DNA of 64,000 nucleotides. Source: Bernardetia sp. ABR2-2B. Lineage in GTDB: Bacteria > Bacteroidota > Bacteroidia > Cytophagales > Bernardetiaceae. The translations under genes were made by a program, and so were the position numbers. How positions within the stretch are numbered: position 1 is the first letter of the stretch; every line of letters begins with the position of its first letter. Where the stretch lies: positions 620,001 through 684,000 of the forward strand of contig NZ_CP147020.1 of NCBI RefSeq assembly GCF_037126435.1. The letters run 5' to 3'. Shown one piece after another: positions 1 through 8,636 of this stretch. Below the pieces are notes generated by a model. That model was given only the letters and a program-made list of their open reading frames with translations. It was not told the origin of the DNA and made no database searches.

Positions 1-1
1 A

Positions 2-352
2 GAAGAGATTCTAAAAGAGAGCTTTAAATCTAAAAAAATATCCACACTTTCAGCTCTACACTTAGAAGCTAAAGAGCGCATTGCAGTCATAGAAGCAGCC
101 GAACAAGCTGAAAAGAATTGGTTGCTTAATATTTCTGGACACGCAGGAGAAAAAAGTTGTTTTTGGAAACATGAGTACACTAAAATAGCTATATATGATT
201 TTCAGATACTATGTTCAAAACCTGTTATTTTTTGTGAAAAGACAAGAGAAGACCTCTATAAAAAAATAATAGAATACGGAGAAATGAAACGACAAGCAAC
301 TGCAAAGCAATCATTACTCTGTAAAAAATATAAGGAGGAGAATGATGAGTGA
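2..352 (+). CDS. hypothetical prophage protein, 5' end cut by window edge
   Basis: The reading frame is open from the first bases of the window and ends in a stop at 350-352, so at least 116 residues are visible and the true start lies upstream. A TTG at 122 is an internal codon, not a likely start. The visible part begins with a Lys/Glu-rich helical stretch and is followed by a segment with several Cys and aromatic residues. It overlaps the next gene by 11 bases, which suggests co-transcription and translational coupling. I do not recognise the family. Its position ahead of an HTH protein points to the early or replication region of the prophage. Confidence 0.6.
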   Translation, partial: EEILKESFKSKKISTLSALHLEAKERIAVIEAAEQAEKNWLLNISGHAGEKSCFWKHEYTKIAIYDFQILCSKPVIFCEKTREDLYKKIIEYGEMKRQATAKQSLLCKKYKEENDE

Positions 353-848
353 AGCTGCACAAGCTCCACAGGAGCAACCAAAGAAAGAACCTTACACCTA
401 TTACGATTCAGCTAAAACGCTGCATAATGTAGAAATGTATTTGAGAAAATACAACGAAGATAAGGACTTGAAAGAACAGATAAGAGCATCAAGAGTGCCT
501 ATTCTGCTGCGTATTTACAGACTTGCAATTTTGAAACACAATAAAAAAAGCAAAGACGTAAAAACGATTACAACGCAACGAAGAGACGATGAAGGCAATT
601 CCTATACATTCAAAACATTAGGATTTGTTACAAAAGAGCAAAGCATAGCGACACATTTACAATGCAATCCAAAGACTATACAGCGTAGTCTAAAAGTCTT
701 GACAGGAGAAGTAGCCAAAAGGGCTAACGTAGCACCTCCTGCATTATTAGAGCGTTTTGAGACAAGTTGCTACGGACTAACACTGCTGTTAAACCCTGCC
801 TTCTTAGTGCCTTCAGGGCGTAAGGAGAAGGATTTAGAGAGTGTTTAA
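342..848 (+). CDS. HTH-containing prophage protein, possibly replication or regulation
   Basis: 168 residues. A purine-rich GGAGG lies 5-10 bases before the ATG pair, unusual for this genome, so the start is well supported; the upstream gene overlaps it by 11 bases. Residues about 92-118 contain a plausible winged-helix unit (TKEQSIATHLQCNPKTIQRS), like the DNA-binding helices of phage replication-initiation or DnaD-like proteins. The N-terminus is Pro/Gln/Lys-rich and probably disordered. A role in phage replication or early control is an inference from the HTH and position; the exact family is not recognised. Confidence 0.6.
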   Translation: MMSEAAQAPQEQPKKEPYTYYDSAKTLHNVEMYLRKYNEDKDLKEQIRASRVPILLRIYRLAILKHNKKSKDVKTITTQRRDDEGNSYTFKTLGFVTKEQSIATHLQCNPKTIQRSLKVLTGEVAKRANVAPPALLERFETSCYGLTLLLNPAFLVPSGRKEKDLESV

Positions 849-999
849 GGCTTAAATTTGACGTACCACGAACCCCAAGCAGACCGACAGAAAAAACAAA
901 ATACTTCAAAACGGTACTGCTTTACTATGCACTTTGTTTAAGGGTATTAGGGACAAAATGTCCACCCTTTTACCAGTATTTATATAGAATTTATCTAGA

Positions 1000-1044
1000 C
1001 TATTTAAAAGCTATTTAAATGCTATGTAAATAGCTTTTAAATAG
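1000..1044. repeat. 18-bp perfect inverted repeat with 9-nt loop
   Basis: The left arm at 1000-1017 (CTATTTAAAAGCTATTTA) is the exact reverse complement of 1027-1044. The arms contain smaller repeats of AGCTATTTAAA/TTTAAATAGCT, and part of the unit recurs immediately downstream to 1053. It is made almost only of A and T, so it could melt easily or bind a dimeric protein. It has no T-run, so it is not a normal terminator. Confidence 0.8.
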
Positions 1045-1197
1045 CTTTTAAATTTCTGTTGTAAATCCCCTTATTTTTCCAAGCCTTTGCAGATAGTGAA
1101 CTTTGTTTTAAAAAGTTATTTAATCACAAAGCAAAAAAAATACGGTAAACAGAAATTACTTAGTAAAATAGGCGGGGGAGGGCGTGGCGCAAAAAAA

Positions 1198-1232
1198 AAT
1201 CCTTCAACACGGAAGGATTAAAAATTTTTTTT
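1198..1232 (+). terminator. intrinsic terminator
   Basis: An 8-bp stem (AATCCTTC / GAAGGATT) with a 6-nt loop is followed by AAAAATTTTTTTT. An A-run precedes the stem, so it could act on both strands. It separates the 342-848 transcript from the gene at 1298. Confidence 0.7.
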
Positions 1233-1297
1233 CTGCAATAGGTTGATCGGATTTGACAAAGGGTAAGTCGCACCGACAACACAAACATACAAAAATT

Positions 1298-2623
1298 ATG
1301 AATACTAGTCAAGTAGAATCACTAAAAGAATTTGAATTTAAAGGCAAAATAAGAGACGCATTTTTAGTAGAAGGTCGTATAGTTTGGTTTTTACAATCGT
1401 ACCCAGACTTTCTTACTGTCAATAAGGATTTTTATGGCAGCGATGAAAAAGATAACGCAAAACGTATGTTTTGGCTTAAATGCAAAAAGATACAGCGTGA
1501 GAATAACTTCAGATGTGTAATTGGCAAAAACAAAAAGCCAATTTGGAAAAATGGAAAAGCTCAAATTTCGGATGTTCCTTGTAAGTGGGAAATTATAATA
1601 TATATCCGTGAGCTTGATTACCCAATAAAGTTTTGTAAAAATTTCTTTGACCACGATAGCTTGAGAACGATTCAGGATTTTTTGGTCAAAGAAATTTTTG
1701 GGCGTATTAATCCAAACGGTCAAATCAAAAGACAGAGACCAGATCAAACATTTGTAAAAGCTCTTATCTTTGACAGAGAAACCGATGAAAATGTTTTTCA
1801 ATATCCTGCGCCTGGTATTATGATTCTTGATGTAGAAGAAAGTAGAAAAGAATTGCTACGAGTGTGTAAGCACTTCAAAGAAAAAAAATCGTTTCCTCCA
1901 CAGGAGCATTACAGTTTGCCTGATTTGAGTGAGCAGGAGTTCAAGGCAACTCCAAAGATTTTCAAAGAAGATACGACAGATTACAGCACTATATTTCTAC
2001 AGATGAAAGAAGCGATGTATTCAGAGCTAGTAAGATTAAATCTTGCTGAATACATTGCTGATGTCGCAAATATCAAGTTTCACAGCTTTCAAAATAACTC
2101 TCTAAAATGTTTCATTGATAGCAAAGCGCAATTTGATAAACTGGAGCAGGATAGATTTTTAGTAGTGTTTCGTCAGTTTCAAATTCGTTTTTTTGGTGAA
2201 TCTGTAAAACTTGAATACGTATTAAAAACACCTATTCAGAAAAGCGAAACGCAACCGAAAACAGCCGAAACGAAAGTTGTTGAGCTTGAAAGGTCAGAAG
2301 CTGAAAAAATCCAAAAGCGCATAAAAAGACACGCTAACCCAGATAGAGTATTTACAGCTACAATGATTGACTTCAATCGTAATTCAAACGTGAAACTAAT
2401 AGAGTTTCAGTCGTTAGAGTTGAAGTTTCGCAATGATGATGAAGGAATAACTCATCTCACTTTGCCAAATGAGCATTTGATTGAAGCGTTTATGAGCAGC
2501 GAGTACCGAGTGTTTTTTGATAAAGCGCACGAGAAAAACTTTGGAGGAACTTATAAAATTGTTCTTAGGCACGAGCCTATTGATGTTTCTTTTTTGAATT
2601 TAAAACCTAAACGAATCCTTTAA
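1298..2623 (+). CDS. hypothetical prophage protein with two similar globular segments
   Basis: 441 residues from ATG 1298. The frame is open back to a TTG at 1253, but that region overlaps the terminator tail and reads as leader, while the ATG has the A-rich upstream sequence typical of this genome. Two segments, about residues 230-310 and 370-440, share a pattern of alternating beta and helix (for example LTLPNEHLIEAF) that faintly resembles the DnaA N-terminal/domain I fold, but I would not assign it. The middle is Lys/Glu-rich linker. It heads a run of genes to 3565, several preceded by the leader motif TCACAAC. Function unknown; replication-related is a guess from location. Confidence 0.55.
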   Translation: MNTSQVESLKEFEFKGKIRDAFLVEGRIVWFLQSYPDFLTVNKDFYGSDEKDNAKRMFWLKCKKIQRENNFRCVIGKNKKPIWKNGKAQISDVPCKWEIIIYIRELDYPIKFCKNFFDHDSLRTIQDFLVKEIFGRINPNGQIKRQRPDQTFVKALIFDRETDENVFQYPAPGIMILDVEESRKELLRVCKHFKEKKSFPPQEHYSLPDLSEQEFKATPKIFKEDTTDYSTIFLQMKEAMYSELVRLNLAEYIADVANIKFHSFQNNSLKCFIDSKAQFDKLEQDRFLVVFRQFQIRFFGESVKLEYVLKTPIQKSETQPKTAETKVVELERSEAEKIQKRIKRHANPDRVFTATMIDFNRNSNVKLIEFQSLELKFRNDDEGITHLTLPNEHLIEAFMSSEYRVFFDKAHEKNFGGTYKIVLRHEPIDVSFLNLKPKRIL

Positions 2624-2635
2624 ATCACAACAACT

Positions 2636-3130
2636 ATGAATAATCAAATAGAGAAAAAAAATAGATTTGAAAGAATCTTTTCTTCAATAGTACAGAAACG
2701 TAACTTTTTTAGAAAGAAGGCTGAAAAAGCTAGAAAATTTGAAAATTACAAAAAACATTATAATCAAGAAAAAAAATATAACCCTTTTATTAGACGTGGA
2801 ATTGAATTAGAATTTCGACTTCAATTCCCTAGCAAACTTGGAGATAAAGACATACTAGCACAGACTCAAAAGGAATACAAAAGAAGAGTTGCTGAAAGAA
2901 AAAAGGAGGGTAAGGAAAAGTTTGACAATTCTTATAGAGCTATCCCTTTATTTTGGCAAACTTCTCTAGGTGCAGATTATGGTGAGTTTATTTGCGAACA
3001 CTGTAAATCTACATTCTATCATAGCCCAAGTGAATTGTATTTGGGGAAAGACAAGCTATACAACTGCATTTGTGGTCATTGTGTAAACATAAAAATGTCA
3101 CAAAACGGACAAGAAGAGATTTTTAATTAA
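2636..3130 (+). CDS. small prophage protein with C-terminal zinc-ribbon motif
   Basis: 164 residues, starting 12 bases after the previous stop. The N-terminal half is very basic (many Lys and Arg, helical). Near the C-terminus two CxxC knuckles (CEHC about residue 121 and CGHC about residue 147) are spaced like a zinc ribbon. A basic helix plus zinc ribbon suggests nucleic-acid binding, but no family is recognised. It is probably in one transcript with the neighbours at 1298 and 3152. Confidence 0.55.
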   Translation: MNNQIEKKNRFERIFSSIVQKRNFFRKKAEKARKFENYKKHYNQEKKYNPFIRRGIELEFRLQFPSKLGDKDILAQTQKEYKRRVAERKKEGKEKFDNSYRAIPLFWQTSLGADYGEFICEHCKSTFYHSPSELYLGKDKLYNCICGHCVNIKMSQNGQEEIFN

Positions 3131-3151
3131 TCACAACTAAACTACAAAATT

Positions 3152-3565
3152 ATGTCATTACCATTCGCTGAAAATATGCCCTATTGGAAAACTTCACAAT
3201 CAGGAGTAGAAACTTGGCTTGATAAAGTTGAGAAAATGATTGTTGAGATGGGAGGGCAAGTAGATACTCGTTTGGCAGGAAAACAAAGAGGTAGAGAGGC
3301 AATACTATTTGAATTTACAGTTCAAAATGATATATACAAAATCCTTTATCCAGTTCTTCCAACGAAAAAAGACAAAGACAAAAATGCAGCATTAAGACAA
3401 TGTGCAACTCTGATTTATCATGACGTAAAGTCAAGACTTAATCGTATCAAAATATTTGGTATTCGTGTTGTCTTTTCTGATTATCTAGTTTTAGATAATG
3501 GTCAGACTCTTTCACAGATTGGTAATGACTATTCTATTGCAGATATAAAACAAATTCAAAAATAA
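3152..3565 (+). CDS. hypothetical prophage protein
   Basis: 137 residues, 21 bases after the preceding gene and closed by a strong hairpin at 3572-3604. The sequence reads as a small alpha/beta protein with a conserved-looking core (GREAILFEFTVQNDIYKILYP) followed by a Lys-rich turn and a long helix. I do not recognise it. It is the last gene of the transcript that begins at 1298. Confidence 0.5.
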   Translation: MSLPFAENMPYWKTSQSGVETWLDKVEKMIVEMGGQVDTRLAGKQRGREAILFEFTVQNDIYKILYPVLPTKKDKDKNAALRQCATLIYHDVKSRLNRIKIFGIRVVFSDYLVLDNGQTLSQIGNDYSIADIKQIQK

Positions 3566-3571
3566 TTTCTT

Positions 3572-3606
3572 AAATTAGGGTTGTGATTATCACAACTCTA
3601 ATTTTT
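3572..3606 (+). terminator. strong hairpin terminator with GTTGTGATTATCACAAC core
   Basis: Arms 3572-3586 and 3590-3604 form a 15-bp stem with one G-U pair around a TTA loop, ending in a short T-run. The 17-base core is repeated exactly in the hairpin at 15671-15693 of the same prophage. Confidence 0.7.
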
Positions 3607-3620
3607 GCTTTAACTGAAAT

Positions 3621-3809
3621 ATGAAATCTTTAGAACTAGACAAGCGAATAAAGGAAATATTCTTTTCAAAAATAAAAGAATACAACGAAAAAAATGAGCG
3701 TTGGACTCATATCATTCTTTTTCAAAAAAAGTATATTATCGAAATAGAATTTACTGGAAAGGGATGGCAGTACAATGTGCTTAACATTAATGAGTTTATA
3801 GAAATATGA
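3621..3809 (+). CDS. small hypothetical prophage protein
   Basis: 62 residues, overlapping the next gene by four bases (ATGA), which supports it being real and translationally coupled to the HTH protein that follows. It begins with a charged amphipathic helix (residues 1-28) and continues with short beta-like segments. No family is recognised. A partner or co-regulator of the downstream XRE-like protein is possible, but that is only inferred from coupling. Confidence 0.45.
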   Translation: MKSLELDKRIKEIFFSKIKEYNEKNERWTHIILFQKKYIIEIEFTGKGWQYNVLNINEFIEI

Positions 3810-4150
3810 AAGAATTTAGAAAAAAGCATGGTCTTTCTCAGTCTGATATTGTTCGTCTGCTAGGCTATCACAATAAGGCGAATGTTAGCCACTGCGAAAA
3901 TTCAGATACTATTAGTCAAAAATATATCTTAGCATTGAAAGCTCTTGTAGAGTCAATGATATTGATGACTGAAAAAATAGATAAGTTGGAACTGAAAGAA
4001 CCTACTTTTTTAGTTGCTAGAAAAATGAATTTGGTAAGGCGTATCTATTCAAATAATCATAAATCAATTAATTCTTTATCATTATTTCTACATAGAGAAG
4101 TTATTATTAGAGAAAAAGAATTATACAGATATGAAATAATTGTCTTTTGA
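3806..4150 (+). CDS. XRE-like HTH regulator
   Basis: 114 residues. Residues 1-50 form a recognisable XRE/Cro helix-turn-helix (FRKKHGLSQSDIVRLLGY, then NVSHCEN as the recognition-helix region). The C-terminal 60 residues are helical and basic and could mediate dimerisation. Overlap by four bases with 3621-3809 implies an operon. It lies directly upstream of the methyltransferase gene, and a control (C-protein-like) role for that gene is plausible but unproven. Confidence 0.7.
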   Translation: MKEFRKKHGLSQSDIVRLLGYHNKANVSHCENSDTISQKYILALKALVESMILMTEKIDKLELKEPTFLVARKMNLVRRIYSNNHKSINSLSLFLHREVIIREKELYRYEIIVF

Positions 4151-4164
4151 TAATAAAAAAATAT

Positions 4165-4172
4165 TATATTTG
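4165..4172 (+). promoter_or_regulatory. probable -7 box for the methyltransferase gene
   Basis: TATATTTG matches the Bacteroidota -7 consensus TAnnTTTG and lies 33 bases before the ATG at 4206. A TTTG at 4146-4149 could be the -33 box, but the 15-base spacing is shorter than usual. Confidence 0.4.
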
Positions 4173-4205
4173 GAAACTAACAACACAACTTAGCTTCCAA
4201 AAATA

Positions 4206-6668
4206 ATGGCAAAAAGAAAAATAAGAGAAGGAGAAGTAATAAATAAAGTAGCAAATGATTGCTTTTCAGACTTTGACTGTACAAAGCTACTCGGTGATGT
4301 AGATTTTTGTGTTTCTCCAAAATACGGTACTCAAACACAGGTTTTTGGCGAAGAATCATTCCTTTGGGCAGAAGCCAAAAAAGGAACAGCCGATTATATT
4401 ACTTCTATCGTACAGCTCATTCTTACTATCGGAAAGGCTCGTACTTTTGATAGCCATTTGCCCCCTGCTTATTTGGGAGCTTTTGATGCTGAAAAAATTG
4501 CTTTCATTCCTTACAATGATATTCAAGATGTTTTTTATATCAATGATTTTAACTGGAATGTAACGCCATCAAATTACGAAACAAAAGAATTTAAACAGCT
4601 TCAAGGAAAAGTATCTGAACTCATAGAAAAATACTCTTTGATATTCTATTACGATAAAGACCCCAAGGATTTAAAGAGCTTTATCAAAACGAATTTCATT
4701 TTAGGTAAATCATCTACCTCAAAAATTCAGATTGACAAAAACAACTTTATTGTAATTTATAGCAAATGGCTCATAGCCGTAAAGCCAACAATTACTGTAA
4801 ATTGGGAAGCAGCTAAAAAAAGTGGAATCATTGATGGCGATTTCTATCTAGCAGATTTGCTTTCAAGAGAAAATGAAACGCTCAAAGAAAAACTGTATGT
4901 TCTTTTACAGAAAGATCATTACAGATTAGATAGGAAATTAGACGACATGGGGATGTTTTCTTCTAGGAAAGCTAGTTTTACAGACAATCAAAAAGCACAC
5001 AATCAATTTTGGAATAAATACGAACGTCCTCCAAAAGAAGAATATTGGGATTATATTGTAGAGCGTAGAGATTTGCTTGTTCCACAGGATATAAGAGAGC
5101 GAAAAGGTAGTTTTTTTACTCCTCAAATTTGGGTAGAACTGTCTCAAAAATACCTTACTGATGTGCTAGGCGAGGACTGGCAAGATGAATATTATATTTG
5201 GGATTGTGCAGCAGGAACAGGAAACCTACTGGCAGGACTGACCAATAAATACAATATTTTCGCTTCTACACTAGACAAACAAGATGTTGATGTGATGCAC
5301 TCTCGTATCAACACAATGAATAAAAATTCAATAAGTGGACACGGAGCAAACCTTTTGGAAGATCACGTTTTTCAGTTTGATTTTCTGAATGATGATTTTG
5401 ATAAACTTCCCGAACCATTATTGAAGATTATAAATGATCCAGAGAAACGTAAAAAGTTGGTTGTTTATATTAATCCTCCTTATGCTGAGGCAAGTAGTAG
5501 AGATACTGTAGTTGGTACAGGTGAAAACAAGACTAGTGTTTCAACAAAAACAAAAGTTTACGAAGATTTTAAAAGTATTACAGGAACAGCAGGAAGAGAA
5601 CTTTTCGCACAGTTTTTTTTGAGAGTTTATAAAGAAATTCCAAATAGCAAATTAGCATCTTTTAGTAAACTGAAGTTTATAAGTTCTCAAAATTTTTTCA
5701 AATTTAGAAAATACTTTAAAGCTAAGTATGAAAAAGGTTTTGTTGTACCTGCAAGTACATTTGATAATGTAACAGGCAATTTTCCAATATCATTCATCAT
5801 TTGGGATACAAGCAAAAAGGAAGATATTACTAAAGTTAATTGCCAAGTTTTTTCTTCGGAAGGGGAATATAAGTCAAAAAAGCGTTTTTACGCACACAAA
5901 AAAAATGGCTTTATAATTAATTGGCTTCGTAATTTCTATGATAAAAAATCTGATAGATTAGCCTATCTTAGAATGCAAGGAACTGATATGCAAAATAATA
6001 GAGGTGTTTTCTTTACAAATAATCCTTCAAAAAATGACATAAAAAAATCTTTAACAACTGATATAACACAAAATAATGTAATTCAAATGTGTGTATATTT
6101 GACTGTTAGACATATTGTAGATAATACATGGTTAAATGATATAGATCAGTTTCTTTACCCAAAGCTAAAATGGGAAGTAGATATAGAATTTCAAAATAAC
6201 TGTTTAATATTTGCTATTTTCAATGGACAAAACAGAATCACATCAGAAGAAGGAACAAACCATTGGATTCCATTCAAAGAACAAGAAGTAAATGCAAGAG
6301 CGAAGTTTGAGAGTAATTTTATGGCTGATTTTATTGCAGGAAAAATAAAAAAAGAAGAAAGCACAGGGCTATTTGAAGGTGCAAAAAGCAGTAATGAGCC
6401 TTTAGTATTTTCGGAGGAAGCAAACGCCGTTTTTGATGAAGGGCGTGAGCTTTGGAAATACTATCACAGTCAGCCGAATGTAAATGTAAATGCTTCTCTG
6501 TATGATATTAGAGCGCACTTTCAGGGCAGAAATGCAAAAGGAAGAATGAATAGTAAAAGCGATGATAAAAAATATATGGAGTTGATAGGCAATCTAAGAA
6601 ATGCCTTAAAACTTCTAGCCAAAAAAATAGAACCTAAAGTTTATGAATATGGATTTTTAAAAGAATAA
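4206..6668 (+). CDS. type IIG-like DNA adenine methyltransferase with possible PD-(D/E)xK nuclease domain
   Basis: 820 residues. The centre is a gamma-type N6-adenine methyltransferase: SAM-binding motif I DCAAGTGN at residues 333-340 and catalytic NPPY at 423-426. The N-terminal 100 residues contain Asp31/Asp33, then a beta strand ending in E56-A-K58, which looks like a PD-(D/E)xK nuclease site. The C-terminal 300 residues would be the target-recognition and helical spacer region. This order (nuclease, methylase, recognition) is that of single-chain type IIG restriction-modification enzymes. In a prophage it could modify phage DNA against host restriction or exclude other phages. The methylase call is firm; the nuclease call is tentative. 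Confidence 0.8.
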   Translation: MAKRKIREGEVINKVANDCFSDFDCTKLLGDVDFCVSPKYGTQTQVFGEESFLWAEAKKGTADYITSIVQLILTIGKARTFDSHLPPAYLGAFDAEKIAFIPYNDIQDVFYINDFNWNVTPSNYETKEFKQLQGKVSELIEKYSLIFYYDKDPKDLKSFIKTNFILGKSSTSKIQIDKNNFIVIYSKWLIAVKPTITVNWEAAKKSGIIDGDFYLADLLSRENETLKEKLYVLLQKDHYRLDRKLDDMGMFSSRKASFTDNQKAHNQFWNKYERPPKEEYWDYIVERRDLLVPQDIRERKGSFFTPQIWVELSQKYLTDVLGEDWQDEYYIWDCAAGTGNLLAGLTNKYNIFASTLDKQDVDVMHSRINTMNKNSISGHGANLLEDHVFQFDFLNDDFDKLPEPLLKIINDPEKRKKLVVYINPPYAEASSRDTVVGTGENKTSVSTKTKVYEDFKSITGTAGRELFAQFFLRVYKEIPNSKLASFSKLKFISSQNFFKFRKYFKAKYEKGFVVPASTFDNVTGNFPISFIIWDTSKKEDITKVNCQVFSSEGEYKSKKRFYAHKKNGFIINWLRNFYDKKSDRLAYLRMQGTDMQNNRGVFFTNNPSKNDIKKSLTTDITQNNVIQMCVYLTVRHIVDNTWLNDIDQFLYPKLKWEVDIEFQNNCLIFAIFNGQNRITSEEGTNHWIPFKEQEVNARAKFESNFMADFIAGKIKKEESTGLFEGAKSSNEPLVFSEEANAVFDEGRELWKYYHSQPNVNVNASLYDIRAHFQGRNAKGRMNSKSDDKKYMELIGNLRNALKLLAKKIEPKVYEYGFLKE

Positions 6669-6762
6669 TATTTTGCTAAAAAAGTAAACATATTCTAAAA
6701 ATATTCGTATTTTTACACTACACCCCCTATCTGCGTTTTTTATTACTTACTAAATTAATAAG

Positions 6763-7224
6763 ATGCAGAATAATAAAATACCTCTCAATTTAAAACTACC
6801 CGTTTTCGCAGTAAAAATACTGGAGAAGTCGGGTTATTTGCCTTTGAAAAATGGAACAATAGAGCACAATGCTATTTATTCTATCCTTGTTTTAGGACGA
6901 CATGTTCCATTTACGAATAATGTAATTTTCAAACCTTCAACACTTGTAACCCAAAATGTTGAATTAGGAATTCACATTCCCTATCATTTTTCATTAGATT
7001 ATCATCCTGATAAATTGAAAAATATTCAAGCCTTTTTGATTCACACAGCTAAAGAGAAGATTGTTGAATTTTGTGATTTTCAAAAACAGCAGCTCTCCTT
7101 ATCTTTAGTAAAGTCTGTGCAAAACCTAGCAGGTTTTTATGATATTGATGAAGATACTTATTCTCAACAAAGCATAATTACAATGTATTACGAGCGCAAG
7201 AAGAAAAATAATAAAAACAAATAG
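6763..7224 (+). CDS. hypothetical prophage protein
   Basis: 153 residues, standing alone between the methyltransferase and the head operon. The sequence is mixed alpha/beta with a moderately hydrophobic N-terminal half and a Lys/Asn-rich tail. The first late-promoter element begins at its stop codon. No motif is recognised. Confidence 0.5.
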   Translation: MQNNKIPLNLKLPVFAVKILEKSGYLPLKNGTIEHNAIYSILVLGRHVPFTNNVIFKPSTLVTQNVELGIHIPYHFSLDYHPDKLKNIQAFLIHTAKEKIVEFCDFQKQQLSLSLVKSVQNLAGFYDIDEDTYSQQSIITMYYERKKKNNKNK

Positions 7225-7277
7225 GGTAAAAAAAGCTCGTACAACATTCTTTTAAAGTCCATTTTTGAAAATATTTG
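7223..7277 (+). promoter_or_regulatory. phage late promoter element, copy 1
   Basis: AGGGTAAAAAAAGC is followed by TCGTACAACATTCTTTTA and, 15 bases later, by AATATTTG (7270-7277), one mismatch from TAnnTTTG. The ATG of the head protease is 22 bases downstream. The same block with the same spacing to TTTG occurs at 17430 and 22066, each at the head of a late operon. Confidence 0.7.
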
Positions 7278-7298
7278 TAGCGTACTAATACTCTACAA

Positions 7299-8558
7299 AT
7301 GTCTTTAAGAAATACACTTGCTTCGATAAACTCCTCAAAATGGGCAATCACACAAGCACACGCAACTGATTATTTGCGTGTGCTTGACGCTGCATTAGAT
7401 TCTGATCAAACAGATGTTTCTCCAAAAGCAGCTATTGCAAGTTATGAAAATGCCGATGCCGAAAAAACTGAAATTGCCGAATACGATGATAAAATCGCAA
7501 TCGTAAGGATTGAGGGCGCAATTATGAAAAGTGGATGGTGCAACTATGGAACAGAAGATTACGCAAACTACATTGAAAATACTTTTGCTGATGATGAATC
7601 TATCAAGGGTATGCTACTCATTGTAGATTCAGGAGGAGGACAAGTTGCAGGAACGCAACGCCTTTACAAAGCTATTCAAAACGCTCAAAAACCAATCATA
7701 GGACTGGCTTCAAGTGTCGCTGCAAGTGCAGGGTATTGGATTGTTGCACCCACACAAAAAATATTCATTGAATCGGAAACGGACGAAGTAGGCAGTATAG
7801 GGGCGTTCGTTTCCTTCTCTGATTACTCCGAATACTTCAAAGAAGCAGGTATAAAAAGACATGAGATTTACGCTCGTAAATCAAGTAACAAAAACAAGGA
7901 AGTACGAGAAGCATTGAAGGATAATTATACTCCAATGCTTGATAATGTACTTGATCCCCTTGTAGATATTTTCATCAAAGACATCAAAACGGCACGTCCA
8001 AATATTTCTGAAGAAGTCTTTTCAGGAGGTATTTATATTGCCGAACGTGCAATTCAAGTAGGATTAGTCGACGACATTAAAAGCGAAAAAGAGGCAATGG
8101 AATATTTGCGCTCTCAAATAAATTCAAATAATTCTCAACCTCAACAAACTCAAATTTATATGAGCAAATTAACCATAGGTGCAAACATCATGAAAAAGTT
8201 AGGCTTTGGTGATGCGACTGAAAAAGAAACTTCATTAGAGGTCAATCAATCAGGTTTAACAAAGTTAGACGCTGCACTTCAAGAACTTCAAGAAGCTGAA
8301 GAGTCTAATCAAAAACTCACTTCCGAAAAAAGCGAACTTTCAAAAAAAGTCAAAGACTTGGAAGCTGAAAAACTGGTTTTAGAGCAGAAAGTAACAGAAC
8401 TCAAAGCCAAAAACGAAGAATATTCAAAAGTTGCAGCAGCAAGTCCAGCAGCTCCAGTTTCTGCTACTCAAAAAACTGAAACGGCTGATACAACGCCAAA
8501 AGATGATGATATTTTTGCTGAATTTAATGCAAAAGTTGAAGCTGACTTTGGAGCTTAA
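7299..8558 (+). CDS. phage head maturation protease (S49/SppA-like) with C-terminal scaffold
   Basis: 419 residues. Residues 64-270 are an S49 (SppA/lambda C-like) serine protease: strand and turn VDSGGGQVAGT at 110, nucleophile Ser143 in AASAGYW, and Lys194 in ARKSSN, a Ser-Lys dyad 51 residues apart. Residues 300-395 are a charged coiled coil with an acidic tail, like a scaffold. An in-frame ATG at 8160 (Met288) precedes this part and could start a separate scaffold protein, as in lambda C/Nu3. First gene of the head operon; the major capsid protein follows. Expected role: cleaving scaffold and capsid proteins in the procapsid. Confidence 0.88.
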   Translation: MSLRNTLASINSSKWAITQAHATDYLRVLDAALDSDQTDVSPKAAIASYENADAEKTEIAEYDDKIAIVRIEGAIMKSGWCNYGTEDYANYIENTFADDESIKGMLLIVDSGGGQVAGTQRLYKAIQNAQKPIIGLASSVAASAGYWIVAPTQKIFIESETDEVGSIGAFVSFSDYSEYFKEAGIKRHEIYARKSSNKNKEVREALKDNYTPMLDNVLDPLVDIFIKDIKTARPNISEEVFSGGIYIAERAIQVGLVDDIKSEKEAMEYLRSQINSNNSQPQQTQIYMSKLTIGANIMKKLGFGDATEKETSLEVNQSGLTKLDAALQELQEAEESNQKLTSEKSELSKKVKDLEAEKLVLEQKVTELKAKNEEYSKVAAASPAAPVSATQKTETADTTPKDDDIFAEFNAKVEADFGA

Positions 8559-8636
8559 AAGTCTTTAAAATCATCAAAAAACAGCCATTTAAAAAATTAC
8601 CAATTTACCGAATCACTTACTTATTTATAAAATAAA

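Larger units (their letters stand above)
849..1297. other. AT-rich non-coding gap with an inverted repeat and a terminator
   Basis: No convincing gene is present. The stretch carries an 18-base perfect inverted repeat at 1000-1044, a short G-rich run (GGCGGGGGAGGGCGTGGCGC, 1171-1190) and an intrinsic terminator at 1198-1232. The combination of AT-rich palindrome and neighbouring early genes would fit a phage origin or operator region, but nothing in the sequence proves this. Confidence 0.5.
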
